This document shows, in pieces, positions 6,019 to 15,147 of a DNA stretch of 44,075 bases (the stretch's first letter is position 1; the number at the start of each line of letters is the position of its first letter). Where the stretch lies: positions 1 through 44,075 of the forward strand of contig JAFAFP010000105.1 in NCBI GenBank assembly GCA_023423415.1. The letters are read 5' to 3'. A model generated the notes under the pieces. It worked only from the letters and a program-made list of their open reading frames with translations, was not told the DNA's origin and made no database searches. The position numbers and the translations under genes are program-made. The DNA is from Pseudomonadota bacterium. Its GTDB lineage: Bacteria > Pseudomonadota > Alphaproteobacteria > Rhizobiales > Xanthobacteraceae.

Positions 6019-8859
6019 ATGAATGAGCGTCAGCGGATGAACGAGAATGCCGGCCGGCCGGACACCCGTTCGGCTGCGCCCAATCCCAACTATTTCCCGT
6101 CGGGCAGCTATCCGCACCCGCAGCCGGGTTATCCGCAGGGCAGCTATCCGCCGCCGCCATATCCTCAAGGATATCAAGGCTATCTGCAGCCCGGCCATTA
6201 TCCGCCGGGGCCACCGCCACATCATTATGGCGCGCCGCAAGGCGGCGGTTATGTCCCGCATCAGCAGCCTGATCCGAATGCGACCGTGGACGACGCGGTG
6301 GCGCAGATCGCCGCGCGCATGCGCGCGCTCGATAGTGGCGAAGCGACGGCTGCCAACCGGCCGGCCGCGCCGCCACCGTCCTTGCCGCCGGTGAATTACG
6401 GTTATCCATCAGACCCTTATGCGACGCCTTACGGGCGTCCGCCGGCCTATGCGCCGCCGCTCGCGCCGGGCTATCCGCCCTACGGCTATGCCGCACCGGG
6501 ACCTGATCTCTCGGGCCTGGAAAACCAGCTCCGCGCCATCACCGAGCAAATCGAAACGCTGCGTCAACCGGCGCCCGATTTCACTCCGATTCTCAAGGAG
6601 TTGCGGCAGGATCTCGCGGACATTTCCGATCGCCTGATGGAAGCCCTGCCGCGCCGCGCCGTCGAGGCGCTGGAGGCAGAAGTGCGCCGGTTGGCCGAGC
6701 GCATTGATGTCAGCCGCGCCGCCGGCATCGACGAAGAGACCATTGCCGGCATGGATCGCGGCCTCAATGAGGTGCGCGAGGCTCTGCGCAGCCTCAAACC
6801 GGCCGAGAGTCTCGCCGGTTTCGACCAGGCGATCCAGAATCTCTCCGCCAAGATCGATCAGGCCGGCTCGACCTACCAGGACCCGGCCTCGCTGCAGCAG
6901 CTCGAAACCGCAATCGCCGCGTTGCGCGGCATCGTCGCCAATGTGGCATCGAACGATGCGCTGTCCGGCTTGTCGGAAGAAGTGCGCGGCTTGTCGGCGA
7001 AGGTGGATCGCGTGGCTGCGTCGTCGAAAACTCTCGACGCCGAGGCGATGAAGGCGCTGGAGCAGCGGATTTCCGAACTGCCGGTGATGGGAGCGATCGA
7101 GCGCGGCTTTGCCGACCTCAACGCCCGGCTGGATTCGCTGCAGATCGCGCCACAATCGGCCATCGACCCGACCCCGGCGGTGGATCATCTGAAGCGCGAT
7201 CTCGTGCGCACGCAGGATTCGCTGGAAGCGGTTCATTCGACGCTCGGCCACCTGGTCGATCGGCTCGCCATGATCGAGGGCGGCATCCGCGAAGCCCGCT
7301 TCGCCGCCGAAGCTCCGCCGATCGCGCCTGCGATGAAGCCGGCCGCTGACATGCCGCGTATGCCGCAGGCCAAACCAATGCCAGCGCCGGCCGTTGAACT
7401 GCCCAAAGCTCAACCTGCTGATCTCAAGCCGGCGGGACAGGAACCGTTGCCGATCGCGCCGGCCATTGGCGCGCCTCCATCGGCGCAGAAATCAAAAACC
7501 GCCAATCCGCAACAACGCGAGCGGCAGCCGATCGACGCGCATCTGCCGCCGGATTTCCCGATCGAGCCGGGTTCCGGCGCACCGCGCCCACGTCCAAGCA
7601 CATCGGCCGCCGAACGCATCGCGGCGTCGGAAGCCACTCTCGGTACGGCCAATTCTGCTGGCGGCGCCAGTCCGGGCCAGACCGATTTCATCGCCGCCGC
7701 GCGCCGCGCCGCGCAGGCTGCCGCTTCGACAGCGGCGGACGCGCCCGCGCCCGCCGATGACTCCGACGAGTCAGCAAAATCGATCGGTCAGAAGATGCGG
7801 TCGCTGTTTGTCGGCGTCAGCGCGATTTTGATCGTGGTCGCCGCCGGGCGACTGGCACTCGATTATCTCGATACCGGCAACGAGCCGGCTTTCTCGGAAG
7901 TCAGCGACCAGGCCGATTTCGACGTTGCCGATAACGCGGTGCAACAACCAGCCGCCCCACAAGTCTTGACGGCGCCACCGGCCCTGCAACCAAAAACACC
8001 GGACGTTTTCAGCACGACACCATCCGGTGTGATCATCCCCGAACGCGCAAAAACCGCGACGCCGGCGACTTCGCAGAACGACATCTCCTCGACGGGTTCG
8101 ATTGGCAAACGCAGCGCGTCCGCACCCGAGGCGCCGCGCACCGCGCTGCCCGCAATGTCCGACAAGTTGCCGGCTGCGCTGCGCAATGCCGCCGCAAAGG
8201 GGCAGCCCGCGGCCGACTACGAAATCGGCATCCGCTATCTCGAAGGTCAGGGCGTCCCCCAAAGCACCGACGACGGCATGCGTTGGCTCGAACGCGCGGC
8301 GGATGCCGGTCTTGCTCCCGCTCATTTCCGGCTTGGCGGGCTTTACGAAAAAGGCCTCGGCGTAAAAAAGAACCTCGATCAGGCTCGCCGCCATTATGTG
8401 ATCGCCGCAGACAAAGGCCACGCCAAAGCGATGCACAACCTTGCCGTGCTGTTTGCCGAAGGCGTCGATGGCAAACCCGATTACAAAACTGCCTCACAAT
8501 GGTTCCGTCGTGCGGCCGAACACGGCGTCGCCGACAGCCAGTACAACCTCGGCATTCTTTATGCCCGCGGAATCGGGATCGATCAGAACCTGCCGGAATC
8601 CTACAAATGGTTCGGGCTGGCTGCGCTGCAGGGCGACCGCGATGCCGCCAAAAAGCGCGACGATGTCGCCGCCAAATTGGACGCTGCCTCATTGGCCGCA
8701 GCCCGCGCCGCGGTCCGGAGCTTCACGCCGCAACCGCAACCGGATGAGGCCGTCAATGTCCAGACACCTCCTGGCGGCTGGGACCGTCCGGCGGCCGAGA
8801 ATGCGCCTGCGGCCAAGAAGCCGCGGACCAGCGGTAGCAATAGAGTCACAGCATCTTAA
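6019..8859 (+). CDS. PodJ-like polar localisation protein with coiled coil and Sel1 repeats
   Basis: A 946-residue bitopic membrane protein. Residues 1-90 are rich in Pro, Tyr and Gly, with repeated Y-P-Q-G / Y-P-P-P units. About 170-470 is heptad-rich coiled coil (many E-x-L-R-x-L segments) in a repeated helical array. A Pro/Ala-rich disordered linker covers 430-590, a single transmembrane helix lies at about 595-617 (S-L-F-V-G-V-S-A-I-L-I-V-V-A), and the periplasmic end carries Sel1/TPR-like repeats at about 727-890 (A-D-Y-E-I-G-I-R-Y-L-E-G-Q-G-V and following). This order matches Caulobacter PodJ and rhizobial PodJ-like proteins, which recruit cell-pole factors, though the PodJ C-terminal peptidoglycan-binding domain is not seen. 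The start at 6019 lacks a strong Shine-Dalgarno; ATG 6037 is an alternative. Confidence 0.85.
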   Translation: MNERQRMNENAGRPDTRSAAPNPNYFPSGSYPHPQPGYPQGSYPPPPYPQGYQGYLQPGHYPPGPPPHHYGAPQGGGYVPHQQPDPNATVDDAVAQIAARMRALDSGEATAANRPAAPPPSLPPVNYGYPSDPYATPYGRPPAYAPPLAPGYPPYGYAAPGPDLSGLENQLRAITEQIETLRQPAPDFTPILKELRQDLADISDRLMEALPRRAVEALEAEVRRLAERIDVSRAAGIDEETIAGMDRGLNEVREALRSLKPAESLAGFDQAIQNLSAKIDQAGSTYQDPASLQQLETAIAALRGIVANVASNDALSGLSEEVRGLSAKVDRVAASSKTLDAEAMKALEQRISELPVMGAIERGFADLNARLDSLQIAPQSAIDPTPAVDHLKRDLVRTQDSLEAVHSTLGHLVDRLAMIEGGIREARFAAEAPPIAPAMKPAADMPRMPQAKPMPAPAVELPKAQPADLKPAGQEPLPIAPAIGAPPSAQKSKTANPQQRERQPIDAHLPPDFPIEPGSGAPRPRPSTSAAERIAASEATLGTANSAGGASPGQTDFIAAARRAAQAAASTAADAPAPADDSDESAKSIGQKMRSLFVGVSAILIVVAAGRLALDYLDTGNEPAFSEVSDQADFDVADNAVQQPAAPQVLTAPPALQPKTPDVFSTTPSGVIIPERAKTATPATSQNDISSTGSIGKRSASAPEAPRTALPAMSDKLPAALRNAAAKGQPAADYEIGIRYLEGQGVPQSTDDGMRWLERAADAGLAPAHFRLGGLYEKGLGVKKNLDQARRHYVIAADKGHAKAMHNLAVLFAEGVDGKPDYKTASQWFRRAAEHGVADSQYNLGILYARGIGIDQNLPESYKWFGLAALQGDRDAAKKRDDVAAKLDAASLAAARAAVRSFTPQPQPDEAVNVQTPPGGWDRPAAENAPAAKKPRTSGSNRVTAS

Positions 8860-9024
8860 CGCTAGACTCCAAACGTCAGAACTCTCCCACATTTTATTCG
8901 ACTAATCTGCACAACACTGTACGGATGGCGACGAAACGCGGCGTCATTCGGCGGCCGCGCGCCGGATTATTGCCGCATCGTCCCTCGGAGCTCGCTCGCG
9001 AGCTGCTAACGACGGCGTGTGCCT
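8860..9024. other. intergenic region with short inverted repeat
   Basis: Between the PodJ-like gene and tauE. It contains a 7-bp inverted repeat AGCTCGC-TC-GCGAGCT at 8989-9004, just before the TauE start, where it could act on translation or as a binding site. No coding or RNA signature is seen. Confidence 0.3.
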
Positions 9025-9948
9025 GTGCAAATCTACCTTCCGATCGCCGATATCCCGGTCAATATCTTCCTCCTGTTCGCGATGGGTCTCGCGGTCGGGT
9101 TTATTTCCGGGATGTTCGGCATCGGCGGCGGATTTCTGATGACGCCGCTCTTGATCTTCATCGGCATCCTGCCGGCGGTCGCAGTTGCGACGGTCTCCAG
9201 CCATATCGCCGCATCATCGGCCTCGAGCGCGATCAGTTACTGGCGCCGCAAGGCGATCGATATGCCGCTCGCGCTCATGTTGCTGGTCGGAGGCATCGTC
9301 GGAACATTCGGCGGCGTCTGGTTCTTCACATTGCTGCGCTCTGCCGATCTGCTCGACGTGGTGATCGCCCTCTCCTACGTTGTGCTGCTGGTCGCGGTTG
9401 GCGGATTGATGGTGAGTGAAGCCGTACGCGCCATCATGCGAAGCTATCAGGGCCATCCGGTGGTACTGCGCCGGCCTGGCAGCCATACCTGGGTTCATGG
9501 TCTGCCGTTCAAGGTCCGCTTCAAGCGATCGAAAATCTATGTTTCGGCGATCCCGGTGCTGGGGATCGGGCTGATTATCGGCTTTCTCGGCTCGCTGATG
9601 GGCATCGGCGGCGGCTTCCTGCTGGTGCCGATGCTGATCTATTTCCTGCGCGTGCCGACTGCGACCGTGATCGGCACGTCCACCGTTCTCACCCTTGTCA
9701 CGATGGCCTCGGCCACCGTCATGCACGCGGCGACCAACCATCTTGTGGATGCAATGCTCGCACTCATTCTGATGGTTGGCGGCGTGATCGGCGCGCAATT
9801 CGGCGCCCGCGCTGGCCAGAACATGAAGGCGGAGCGGCTGCGGCTTTTGCTCGGCATTCTCGTGCTGGGCGTCGGCGTTCGTTTCGCGCTCGATCTGCTG
9901 GTCCAGCCGACCGAGCTGTTCTCGATCCGCTTCTCGGGAGGCGGCTGA
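9025..9948 (+). CDS. TauE/SafE family sulfite-type exporter
   Basis: A polytopic inner-membrane permease of about 307 residues with eight or so hydrophobic helices arranged as two homologous halves. The family signature appears twice: G-F-I-S-G-M-F-G-I-G-G-G-F-L-M-T-P-L near the N-terminus and G-F-L-G-S-L-M-G-I-G-G-G-F-L-L-V-P-M in the middle. Members export or import sulfite, sulfoacetate or other organosulfur anions; the substrate here is unknown. GTG 9025 is preferred because homologues I recall begin with Q-I-Y-L-P-I-A-D; GTG 9019 is also in frame. Its stop shares one base with the following start (TGATG), so the two genes are translationally coupled. Confidence 0.9.
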   Translation: MQIYLPIADIPVNIFLLFAMGLAVGFISGMFGIGGGFLMTPLLIFIGILPAVAVATVSSHIAASSASSAISYWRRKAIDMPLALMLLVGGIVGTFGGVWFFTLLRSADLLDVVIALSYVVLLVAVGGLMVSEAVRAIMRSYQGHPVVLRRPGSHTWVHGLPFKVRFKRSKIYVSAIPVLGIGLIIGFLGSLMGIGGGFLLVPMLIYFLRVPTATVIGTSTVLTLVTMASATVMHAATNHLVDAMLALILMVGGVIGAQFGARAGQNMKAERLRLLLGILVLGVGVRFALDLLVQPTELFSIRFSGGG

Positions 9949-10712
9949 TGAAACGGGCAGCGCTTCTCATCATCGTATTTCTGATGCTGGTCATCCCGCC
10001 GGCTATGGCCGAGCGGCTGATCACCTCCCTGAGCAGTCATCAGGTTCTGGTGTCCTCCAGTTTCACCGGGACCGAACTCGTGCTGTTCGGATCGATCGAA
10101 CCCGATGGCGCTCCCGTCCGGAGACCCGGCGGATACAACCTTATCGTTACGGTTTCGGGTCCGCGCGATACGATGGTTGTGCGTCGCAAGGATCGTATCG
10201 CGGGAATCTGGACCAATGCGGAGTCCATGTCTTTCCTGGATGCGCCAAGCTACCTCGCCGTCCTCAGCAACAAGCCGCTCAACGAGATCGCGCCAGCCGA
10301 GATGCTGCGGCGCCTGGAGATCGGCATGAATGTCGTGCCCGGCGCACACGTCGCGGCAGGCATCGAGTCGGGAGAGGAAACATTCCGGGACGCGTTAATT
10401 CGCCTGCGCAAGCAGCGGCATTTCTATATCGACGATCCGACAGGCGTGACCTTCATCACGCCGACCTTGTTCCGGGCTACGATCCGGCTGCCGGCGGAAT
10501 CGCCTGTCGGCGTCTACGACGTAGACGTGCGACTGTTCGCCGACAACGCCAATATTGCGCGGGCGTCCTCCGCGCTGGAAGTTGTGAAGGTCGGAGTCGA
10601 ACAATTCATCGTCACCGCGGCACGCGATCACGGCATCCTGTACGGCCTGTTCACAACACTGATGGCGCTGATGACTGGGTGGCTCGCGTCGATCGTGTTC
10701 CGAAGGGATTAA
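9948..10712 (+). CDS. TIGR02186 family membrane-anchored periplasmic protein (Alph_Pro_TM)
   Basis: A 254-residue protein of unknown function that in alphaproteobacteria is regularly paired with a TauE/SafE permease, as here with a one-base overlap. It has a signal peptide at 1-21 (K-R-A-A-L-L-I-I-V-F-L-M-L-V-I-P-P-A-M-A), a beta-rich periplasmic body with S-S-H-Q-V-L-V-S-S-S-F-T-G-T-E-L-V-L-F-G and the block V-V-R-R-K-D-R-I-A-G-I-W-T-N, and one C-terminal transmembrane helix (L-F-T-T-L-M-A-L-M-T-G-W-L-A-S-I-V-F) followed by a short basic tail. It is likely an accessory subunit of the exporter. Its biochemical role has not been defined as far as I know. Confidence 0.9.
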   Translation: MKRAALLIIVFLMLVIPPAMAERLITSLSSHQVLVSSSFTGTELVLFGSIEPDGAPVRRPGGYNLIVTVSGPRDTMVVRRKDRIAGIWTNAESMSFLDAPSYLAVLSNKPLNEIAPAEMLRRLEIGMNVVPGAHVAAGIESGEETFRDALIRLRKQRHFYIDDPTGVTFITPTLFRATIRLPAESPVGVYDVDVRLFADNANIARASSALEVVKVGVEQFIVTAARDHGILYGLFTTLMALMTGWLASIVFRRD

Positions 10713-10725
10713 AATACCCGTCGTC

Positions 10726-10826
10726 ATTCCGGGGCGCTGCGAAGCAGCGAACCCGGAATCCATCTTTCACCCTTCACCGTACAACTCGTCTGAATTCCGG
10801 CCCCGGCGCTGTGCGCCGCCCCGGAA
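10726..10826. terminator. two G+C-rich hairpins between convergent genes (intergenic palindrome repeat)
   Basis: Two hairpins lie between the convergent TIGR02186 gene and pdeM. The first (10726-10759) has arms ATTCCGG/CCGGAAT with an inner CGCTGC-GAA-GCAGCG. The second (10795-10826) has arms TTCCGG/CCGGAA with inner GGCG/CGCC. The first belongs to the same repeat family as 18301-18409. They may terminate transcription in both directions, though there is no T-tract. Confidence 0.55.
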
Positions 10827-10832
10827 CAACAG

Positions 10833-11543
10833 TCAGCCCGGCAAACACCGCGATGCTTCGACGGCGTACAACCGCGTCGCGCCGAGCATATGCGCGCGGA
10901 AGGTTAACGCGCCGAAGACGTTCATGAACGCCGCTGCACGGATATTCAGTCCCCCGGTGAAAGCGCCGAAGGCCGGCATCACCATGCGCTCGCTGTCGAT
11001 GGCAAAACATTTACGGCTGATCGAACGTCCACTGGCGCTGATGCGCGCCATCGGATGCAGATGGCCGGCGATTTCACCGCTTTGGCCGTTCGGCTCATGA
11101 CGGAAAGTCAGCGCACCGACCTTCATCTCCGGTGTGAAGACGCCGCCGACACCAACCGCCGGGTCAGGATCGTGATTGCCAGCAATCCAGATCCACTCGC
11201 GTCCGTTTTGCAACGCGTTAATCGCATCGCGATCGACATCGCCTAGCCGTTGCGGACCGTCGCCGTCGTGGAAACTGTCGCCAAGCGCGAACACGGCGCG
11301 CGGACGATACCGCATGATGACTTCGCAAAGCCGCGCCAGCGTTGCCGCCGTATCGTATGGCGGCAAGAGCGCGCCAAACCGGGCGAAGCTCGATGCCTTT
11401 TCGAAATGCAGATCGGCAACAGCAAGGATGCGTTCGGCCGGCCAATAGATGACCCCCGCCGGATCCACCACAAGCTGCGCGCCAGCCAAATCGACTTCGT
11501 CAGTCCGATAATCCGGACCGTTAATGACTGACGTCGCGACCAC
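10833..11543 (-). CDS. pdeM: ligase-associated DNA damage response endonuclease PdeM
   Basis: A 236-residue calcineurin-like metallophosphoesterase. All motif blocks for the two-metal site are visible: V-A-D-L-H-F-E-K at 42-49, A-L-G-D-S-F-H-D at 86-93, I-A-G-N-H-D at 120-125, and G-H-L-H-P near 160. PdeM-type proteins belong to the bacterial four-part set with an Lhr-like helicase, an MBL-fold exonuclease and an ATP-dependent ligase, all present here. It lies 12 bases downstream of the helicase and probably shares its transcript. The set is linked to repair of DNA damage; the nuclease role of PdeM is inferred from family naming. Confidence 0.93.
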   Translation of the reverse strand: MVATSVINGPDYRTDEVDLAGAQLVVDPAGVIYWPAERILAVADLHFEKASSFARFGALLPPYDTAATLARLCEVIMRYRPRAVFALGDSFHDGDGPQRLGDVDRDAINALQNGREWIWIAGNHDPDPAVGVGGVFTPEMKVGALTFRHEPNGQSGEIAGHLHPMARISASGRSISRKCFAIDSERMVMPAFGAFTGGLNIRAAAFMNVFGALTFRAHMLGATRLYAVEASRCLPG

Positions 11544-11555
11544 CCCAACTCTCCC

Positions 11556-14123
11556 TCAAGACATGGCCTCCCTTACAAGCTCGTCCGCAACTTCAGCCAG
11601 AAGCGCATCCGAAGCTTCCCCATAAACCGTCTCACGTCCGATCTCGAGCATGACCGGCACCGCAAGCGGCGAAACCTGTTCCAGCGGCTTATGGACGATT
11701 CGTCCCTGAATACGGGAGAGCATTTCCCCTAGCCGCTTGATATCGAGCAATCCTGTTGCAGCATCGGTACGCGCGGCCCGCAGCAACAGATGATCAGGTT
11801 GGTGCTTACGCAATACGTCGTAAATAAGGTCCGTTGAGATCGTCACTTGGCGTCGCGTCTTTTCATTTCCGACTGAACGTCGCTCGATCAAGCCTGCAAT
11901 AATGGCATTTGTTCGGAACGTTCGTTTCATTAACGCCGATTCCGAAAGCCATGCTTCCAGATCATCACCAAGCATGTCTTCCGCAAACAATTCCGTGAGC
12001 GAAAGTTCATCGCGCTTTATTGCACGGCTGAGATCGCCAAGCCCCCACACGGCCAGCGCATATTCGTTGGCGACAAAACCCAAGGGCCGCATGCCTGCGC
12101 GCTCAAGCCGACGCGTCAGCAACATGCCGAGCGTCTGGTGCGCGAGCCGGCCTTCGAAGGGATAGCAAACGAGATAATTTTTTGTTGCACGCGGAAATGT
12201 TTCGACAAGCAGCTCACGCGGGCCGGGCAACACCGACCGCCACGTTTGGATTTCCAGCCACTCCCGCACCGGATGCGGCAAATGCGCCCATTGAGACGGG
12301 TCAGCAAGAATATTGCGGACACGCGATGCAAGATAAGTTGATAGCGGAAACTTGCCGCCTTCATAGGACGGCACTTTCGGATCGTCGTCCTGGGCGCGGG
12401 AAACGTAAACTTCGTCCTCAACGATCGTTTCGTAACGCAACACTTCGCCGGCAAAGACGAACGTGTCACCGACACTCAATGTCTCGACGAAATACTCCTC
12501 GACCTGCCCGAGAATGCGTCCACCCCGCCCGATCGGACCACTGCGCCCGCTGCCGCCACCGCGCGAGCGCACCAATCGGACCTTCAGCATGGAAGCTTCG
12601 ACAATGGTGCCGACATTCATGCGATAGCTTTGCGCGAAACGCGGATGGGTTACACGCCAGCGTCCGTTCTTGTCCTGCCTGATCTTGGCGAAACGCTCGT
12701 AGGCTTTCAGCGCGTAACCGCCGGTGGCGACGAAATCGATCACTGCATCGAAATCGGCGCGGATCAGACCGTGGTAGGGAGCGGCGCTGCGCACTTCATC
12801 AAACAGCACATCCGCGTCAAAAGCTTCACCGCAAGCGGTGCCGAGCACATGCTGCGCGAGGACGTCCAGCGCACCGGTCCGCAAGGGCGGTGTATCCTGT
12901 GCTAGTTCCGCCACCGCGTCGATGGCGGCGCGACACTCCAGCACTTCGAAGCGGTTGGCTGGCACAAGAATACCACGCGACGGTTCATCCAACCGGTGGT
13001 TGGCGCGGCCGATCCGCTGCAACAAACGGGACGATCCTTTTGGTGCACCCACATTGATAACAAGATCGATGTCACCCCAGTCGATGCCGAGATCGAGCGA
13101 TGACGTACAGACCACCGCGCGCAGCCGCGACTGCGCCATGGCTGCCTCGACCTTGCGGCGCTGCCCGGCATCGAGCGAGCCGTGGTGCAGGGCGATCGGC
13201 AGCGAATCCTCGTTGATCCGCCACAGCTCCTGGAAGATCAGTTCGGCCTGACTGCGTGTATTGACGAAAACGAGCGTCGTCTTGTGCTGTTTGATGAGCT
13301 CGTAGATCTGCGGATAGGCATGTCGTGCCGTATGGCCGGCCCAGGGAATGCGCGATTCAGGATCGCGCATATCTGGTTCGAGCATGGTCACATGCGGCTC
13401 GGCACCGCCTTTGGCCACGACGAGGTCGGCTATTGCTTCGCCCTCGCGCGGTTGCGGCACGAGATATCGGCGCAGATCATCGGGATTGGCCACCGTCGCC
13501 GACAGGCCGATGGTGTGCAGACCCGGCGCAAGACGGAACAGCCGCGCCAGATCGAGCGACAGGAGATCGCCACGCTTCGACGTCACCAGGGCATGCAATT
13601 CATCGAGGATCACGCGCTTCAGCGTGCCGAAGAGATAGGGCGCATCGGCGGAGGCCAGGAGCAGCGCCAACTGCTCCGGCGTCGTCAGCAGAATGTCCGG
13701 CGGGTCTTTGCGCTGCCGCGTGCGTTTGGAAACAGGCGTGTCGCCGGTGCGGGTCTCGATGCGGATCGGCAGGCCCATCTCCGCGACCGGCGTTTCGAGA
13801 TTGCGGGCGATATCGACGGCGAGCGCCTTCAGCGGCGAAATGTAGAGCGTGTGTAATCCCTGCGACCGCCTGATATCGCGACCGGTGGAAACCAGCTTGC
13901 GGTTCTTCGCGCCACGTTCACTCAATTCCACCAGTGTCGGCAGAAAGCCGGCCAGCGTCTTGCCGCCGCCGGTCGGCGCGATCAGCAGCACCGACTTGTC
14001 CTGCCGCGCCCGCGCCAGGAGTTCGAGCTGATGGATACGTGGTGCCCAGCCGCGCCCCGCAAACCAGCGCGTAAAAACTTGCGGAAGCTCGGTCAGGGGT
14101 GCGACTGGATCGTTCAGGGTCAC
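11556..14123 (-). CDS. ligase-associated DNA damage response DEXH-box helicase (Lhr-like)
   Basis: An 855-residue superfamily 2 helicase. Walker A is A-P-T-G-G-G-K-T at 49-56; the DEXH box is I-L-D-E-L-H-A-L; motif III is L-S-A-T-V; motif IV lies near V-F-V-N-T-R-S-Q; and motif VI is R-I-G-R-A-N-H-R. The C-terminal half is the Lhr-type winged-helix and beta-barrel region. The length is right for the ligase-associated class, shorter than full Lhr. It probably unwinds or remodels DNA at damage, together with the nuclease and ligase encoded next door. It follows the methyltransferase gene by 9 bases on the same strand, suggesting an operon methyltransferase-helicase-pdeM. Confidence 0.94.
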   Translation of the reverse strand: MTLNDPVAPLTELPQVFTRWFAGRGWAPRIHQLELLARARQDKSVLLIAPTGGGKTLAGFLPTLVELSERGAKNRKLVSTGRDIRRSQGLHTLYISPLKALAVDIARNLETPVAEMGLPIRIETRTGDTPVSKRTRQRKDPPDILLTTPEQLALLLASADAPYLFGTLKRVILDELHALVTSKRGDLLSLDLARLFRLAPGLHTIGLSATVANPDDLRRYLVPQPREGEAIADLVVAKGGAEPHVTMLEPDMRDPESRIPWAGHTARHAYPQIYELIKQHKTTLVFVNTRSQAELIFQELWRINEDSLPIALHHGSLDAGQRRKVEAAMAQSRLRAVVCTSSLDLGIDWGDIDLVINVGAPKGSSRLLQRIGRANHRLDEPSRGILVPANRFEVLECRAAIDAVAELAQDTPPLRTGALDVLAQHVLGTACGEAFDADVLFDEVRSAAPYHGLIRADFDAVIDFVATGGYALKAYERFAKIRQDKNGRWRVTHPRFAQSYRMNVGTIVEASMLKVRLVRSRGGGSGRSGPIGRGGRILGQVEEYFVETLSVGDTFVFAGEVLRYETIVEDEVYVSRAQDDDPKVPSYEGGKFPLSTYLASRVRNILADPSQWAHLPHPVREWLEIQTWRSVLPGPRELLVETFPRATKNYLVCYPFEGRLAHQTLGMLLTRRLERAGMRPLGFVANEYALAVWGLGDLSRAIKRDELSLTELFAEDMLGDDLEAWLSESALMKRTFRTNAIIAGLIERRSVGNEKTRRQVTISTDLIYDVLRKHQPDHLLLRAARTDAATGLLDIKRLGEMLSRIQGRIVHKPLEQVSPLAVPVMLEIGRETVYGEASDALLAEVADELVREAMS

Positions 14124-14132
14124 GCTTCGAGA

Positions 14133-15101
14133 CTAGCACGCCGGCGACGCCCAAGGCAGAGAAGCTGAAGCCGGAGCACGTTCGGCAATAACCAGCAGGC
14201 CCGGCACCGGCTTATCGGCTTCAGTGCGTGTCGAGGCCCGCTCCAAACGGCGCAGTGTCAGGCCGGCCTGTGCGATGGCTTCGCGAACATGCTTCTCACC
14301 ATGCGCATAGCGCAATTTCGGGCCGAGCAGCACGCCGTCATTGGGATGGGTTTCAACGGTAAAAGCGAACAAACCACCGGAGGCAAGGAGCTCCGCAGTC
14401 ATCGTCGCAATCAAGGTCAGATCGGCGCAATAAACAAAGACATCGGCGGCCACGATCAGGTTGAAGCGCGCATCCGCCCGCAAGCGATGGTCGAGGCTTG
14501 CAGTCAGATCGCCGACATCCAGTCGGTCGTACAGCGTCTTCTTCCGCGCCTGTTCGATCATGCCGGGCGACAGATCGATCCCTTCCATCCAGTCAACAAC
14601 GGATCGGAACGCGGCGCCCGACAGGCCGGTGCCGCAGCCGAGATCGAGCATGGCGCCGAACTGCATTGACCGTTTGCGCTCTTCGCAAACCACCGTGACG
14701 CCTGCCGCCAGCAACTGCGGCGCCGTATAAGACAGCGCCGCCAAGGCATCGTCGAACTTGCGCGCATATTGGTCGAACACCGAGCGCACATAGTCCGCCG
14801 ACATGGCGTGACCGCCGATATCGAGCAGCCGCAGCCGCAACCCGGCGCCGTGACGATCCGCCGGATCGGCCCGCAACGCCTCCTGGAAAGCCGCGATCGC
14901 ACCGTCCCGGTCGCCGTCAATCTCACGCAACTCACCGAGATCGAACCAGGCCGCAGCGAAACCGGGTGCGCGCTCGACAGTCTGTTCCAGGAGATCGAGC
15001 GCAGAGATGATGTCGCCGCCCTGGCGATAGGCGCGCGCCATTTCATAGCGGCGATCCGCCAGAAGGTCGCCGGAGGGAGCAAAAAGCCTATTGTCCTGCA
15101 T
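14133..15101 (-). CDS. TPR-containing class I SAM methyltransferase
   Basis: A 322-residue protein with two N-terminal tetratricopeptide repeats (about 17-50 and 51-84, the second reading A-W-F-D-L-G-E-L-R-E then G-A-I-A-A-F-Q-E-A-L-R-A-D-P) and a Rossmann-fold methyltransferase. SAM motif I is M-L-D-L-G-C-G-T-G-L at 151-160, followed by the acidic post-I residue in G-I-D-L-S-P-G-M and motif IV in L-I-V-A-A-D-V-F-V-Y. The order resembles predicted TPR-methyltransferases of rhizobia; the substrate is unknown. It is the first gene of the leftward repair operon and is divergent, with a 46-base gap, from the exonuclease. Confidence 0.85.
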   Translation of the reverse strand: MQDNRLFAPSGDLLADRRYEMARAYRQGGDIISALDLLEQTVERAPGFAAAWFDLGELREIDGDRDGAIAAFQEALRADPADRHGAGLRLRLLDIGGHAMSADYVRSVFDQYARKFDDALAALSYTAPQLLAAGVTVVCEERKRSMQFGAMLDLGCGTGLSGAAFRSVVDWMEGIDLSPGMIEQARKKTLYDRLDVGDLTASLDHRLRADARFNLIVAADVFVYCADLTLIATMTAELLASGGLFAFTVETHPNDGVLLGPKLRYAHGEKHVREAIAQAGLTLRRLERASTRTEADKPVPGLLVIAERAPASASLPWASPAC

Positions 15102-15147
15102 GTCTCATGCGGCTCGCGAAATGGCCATAAGAGCCTATCTACAAAAA

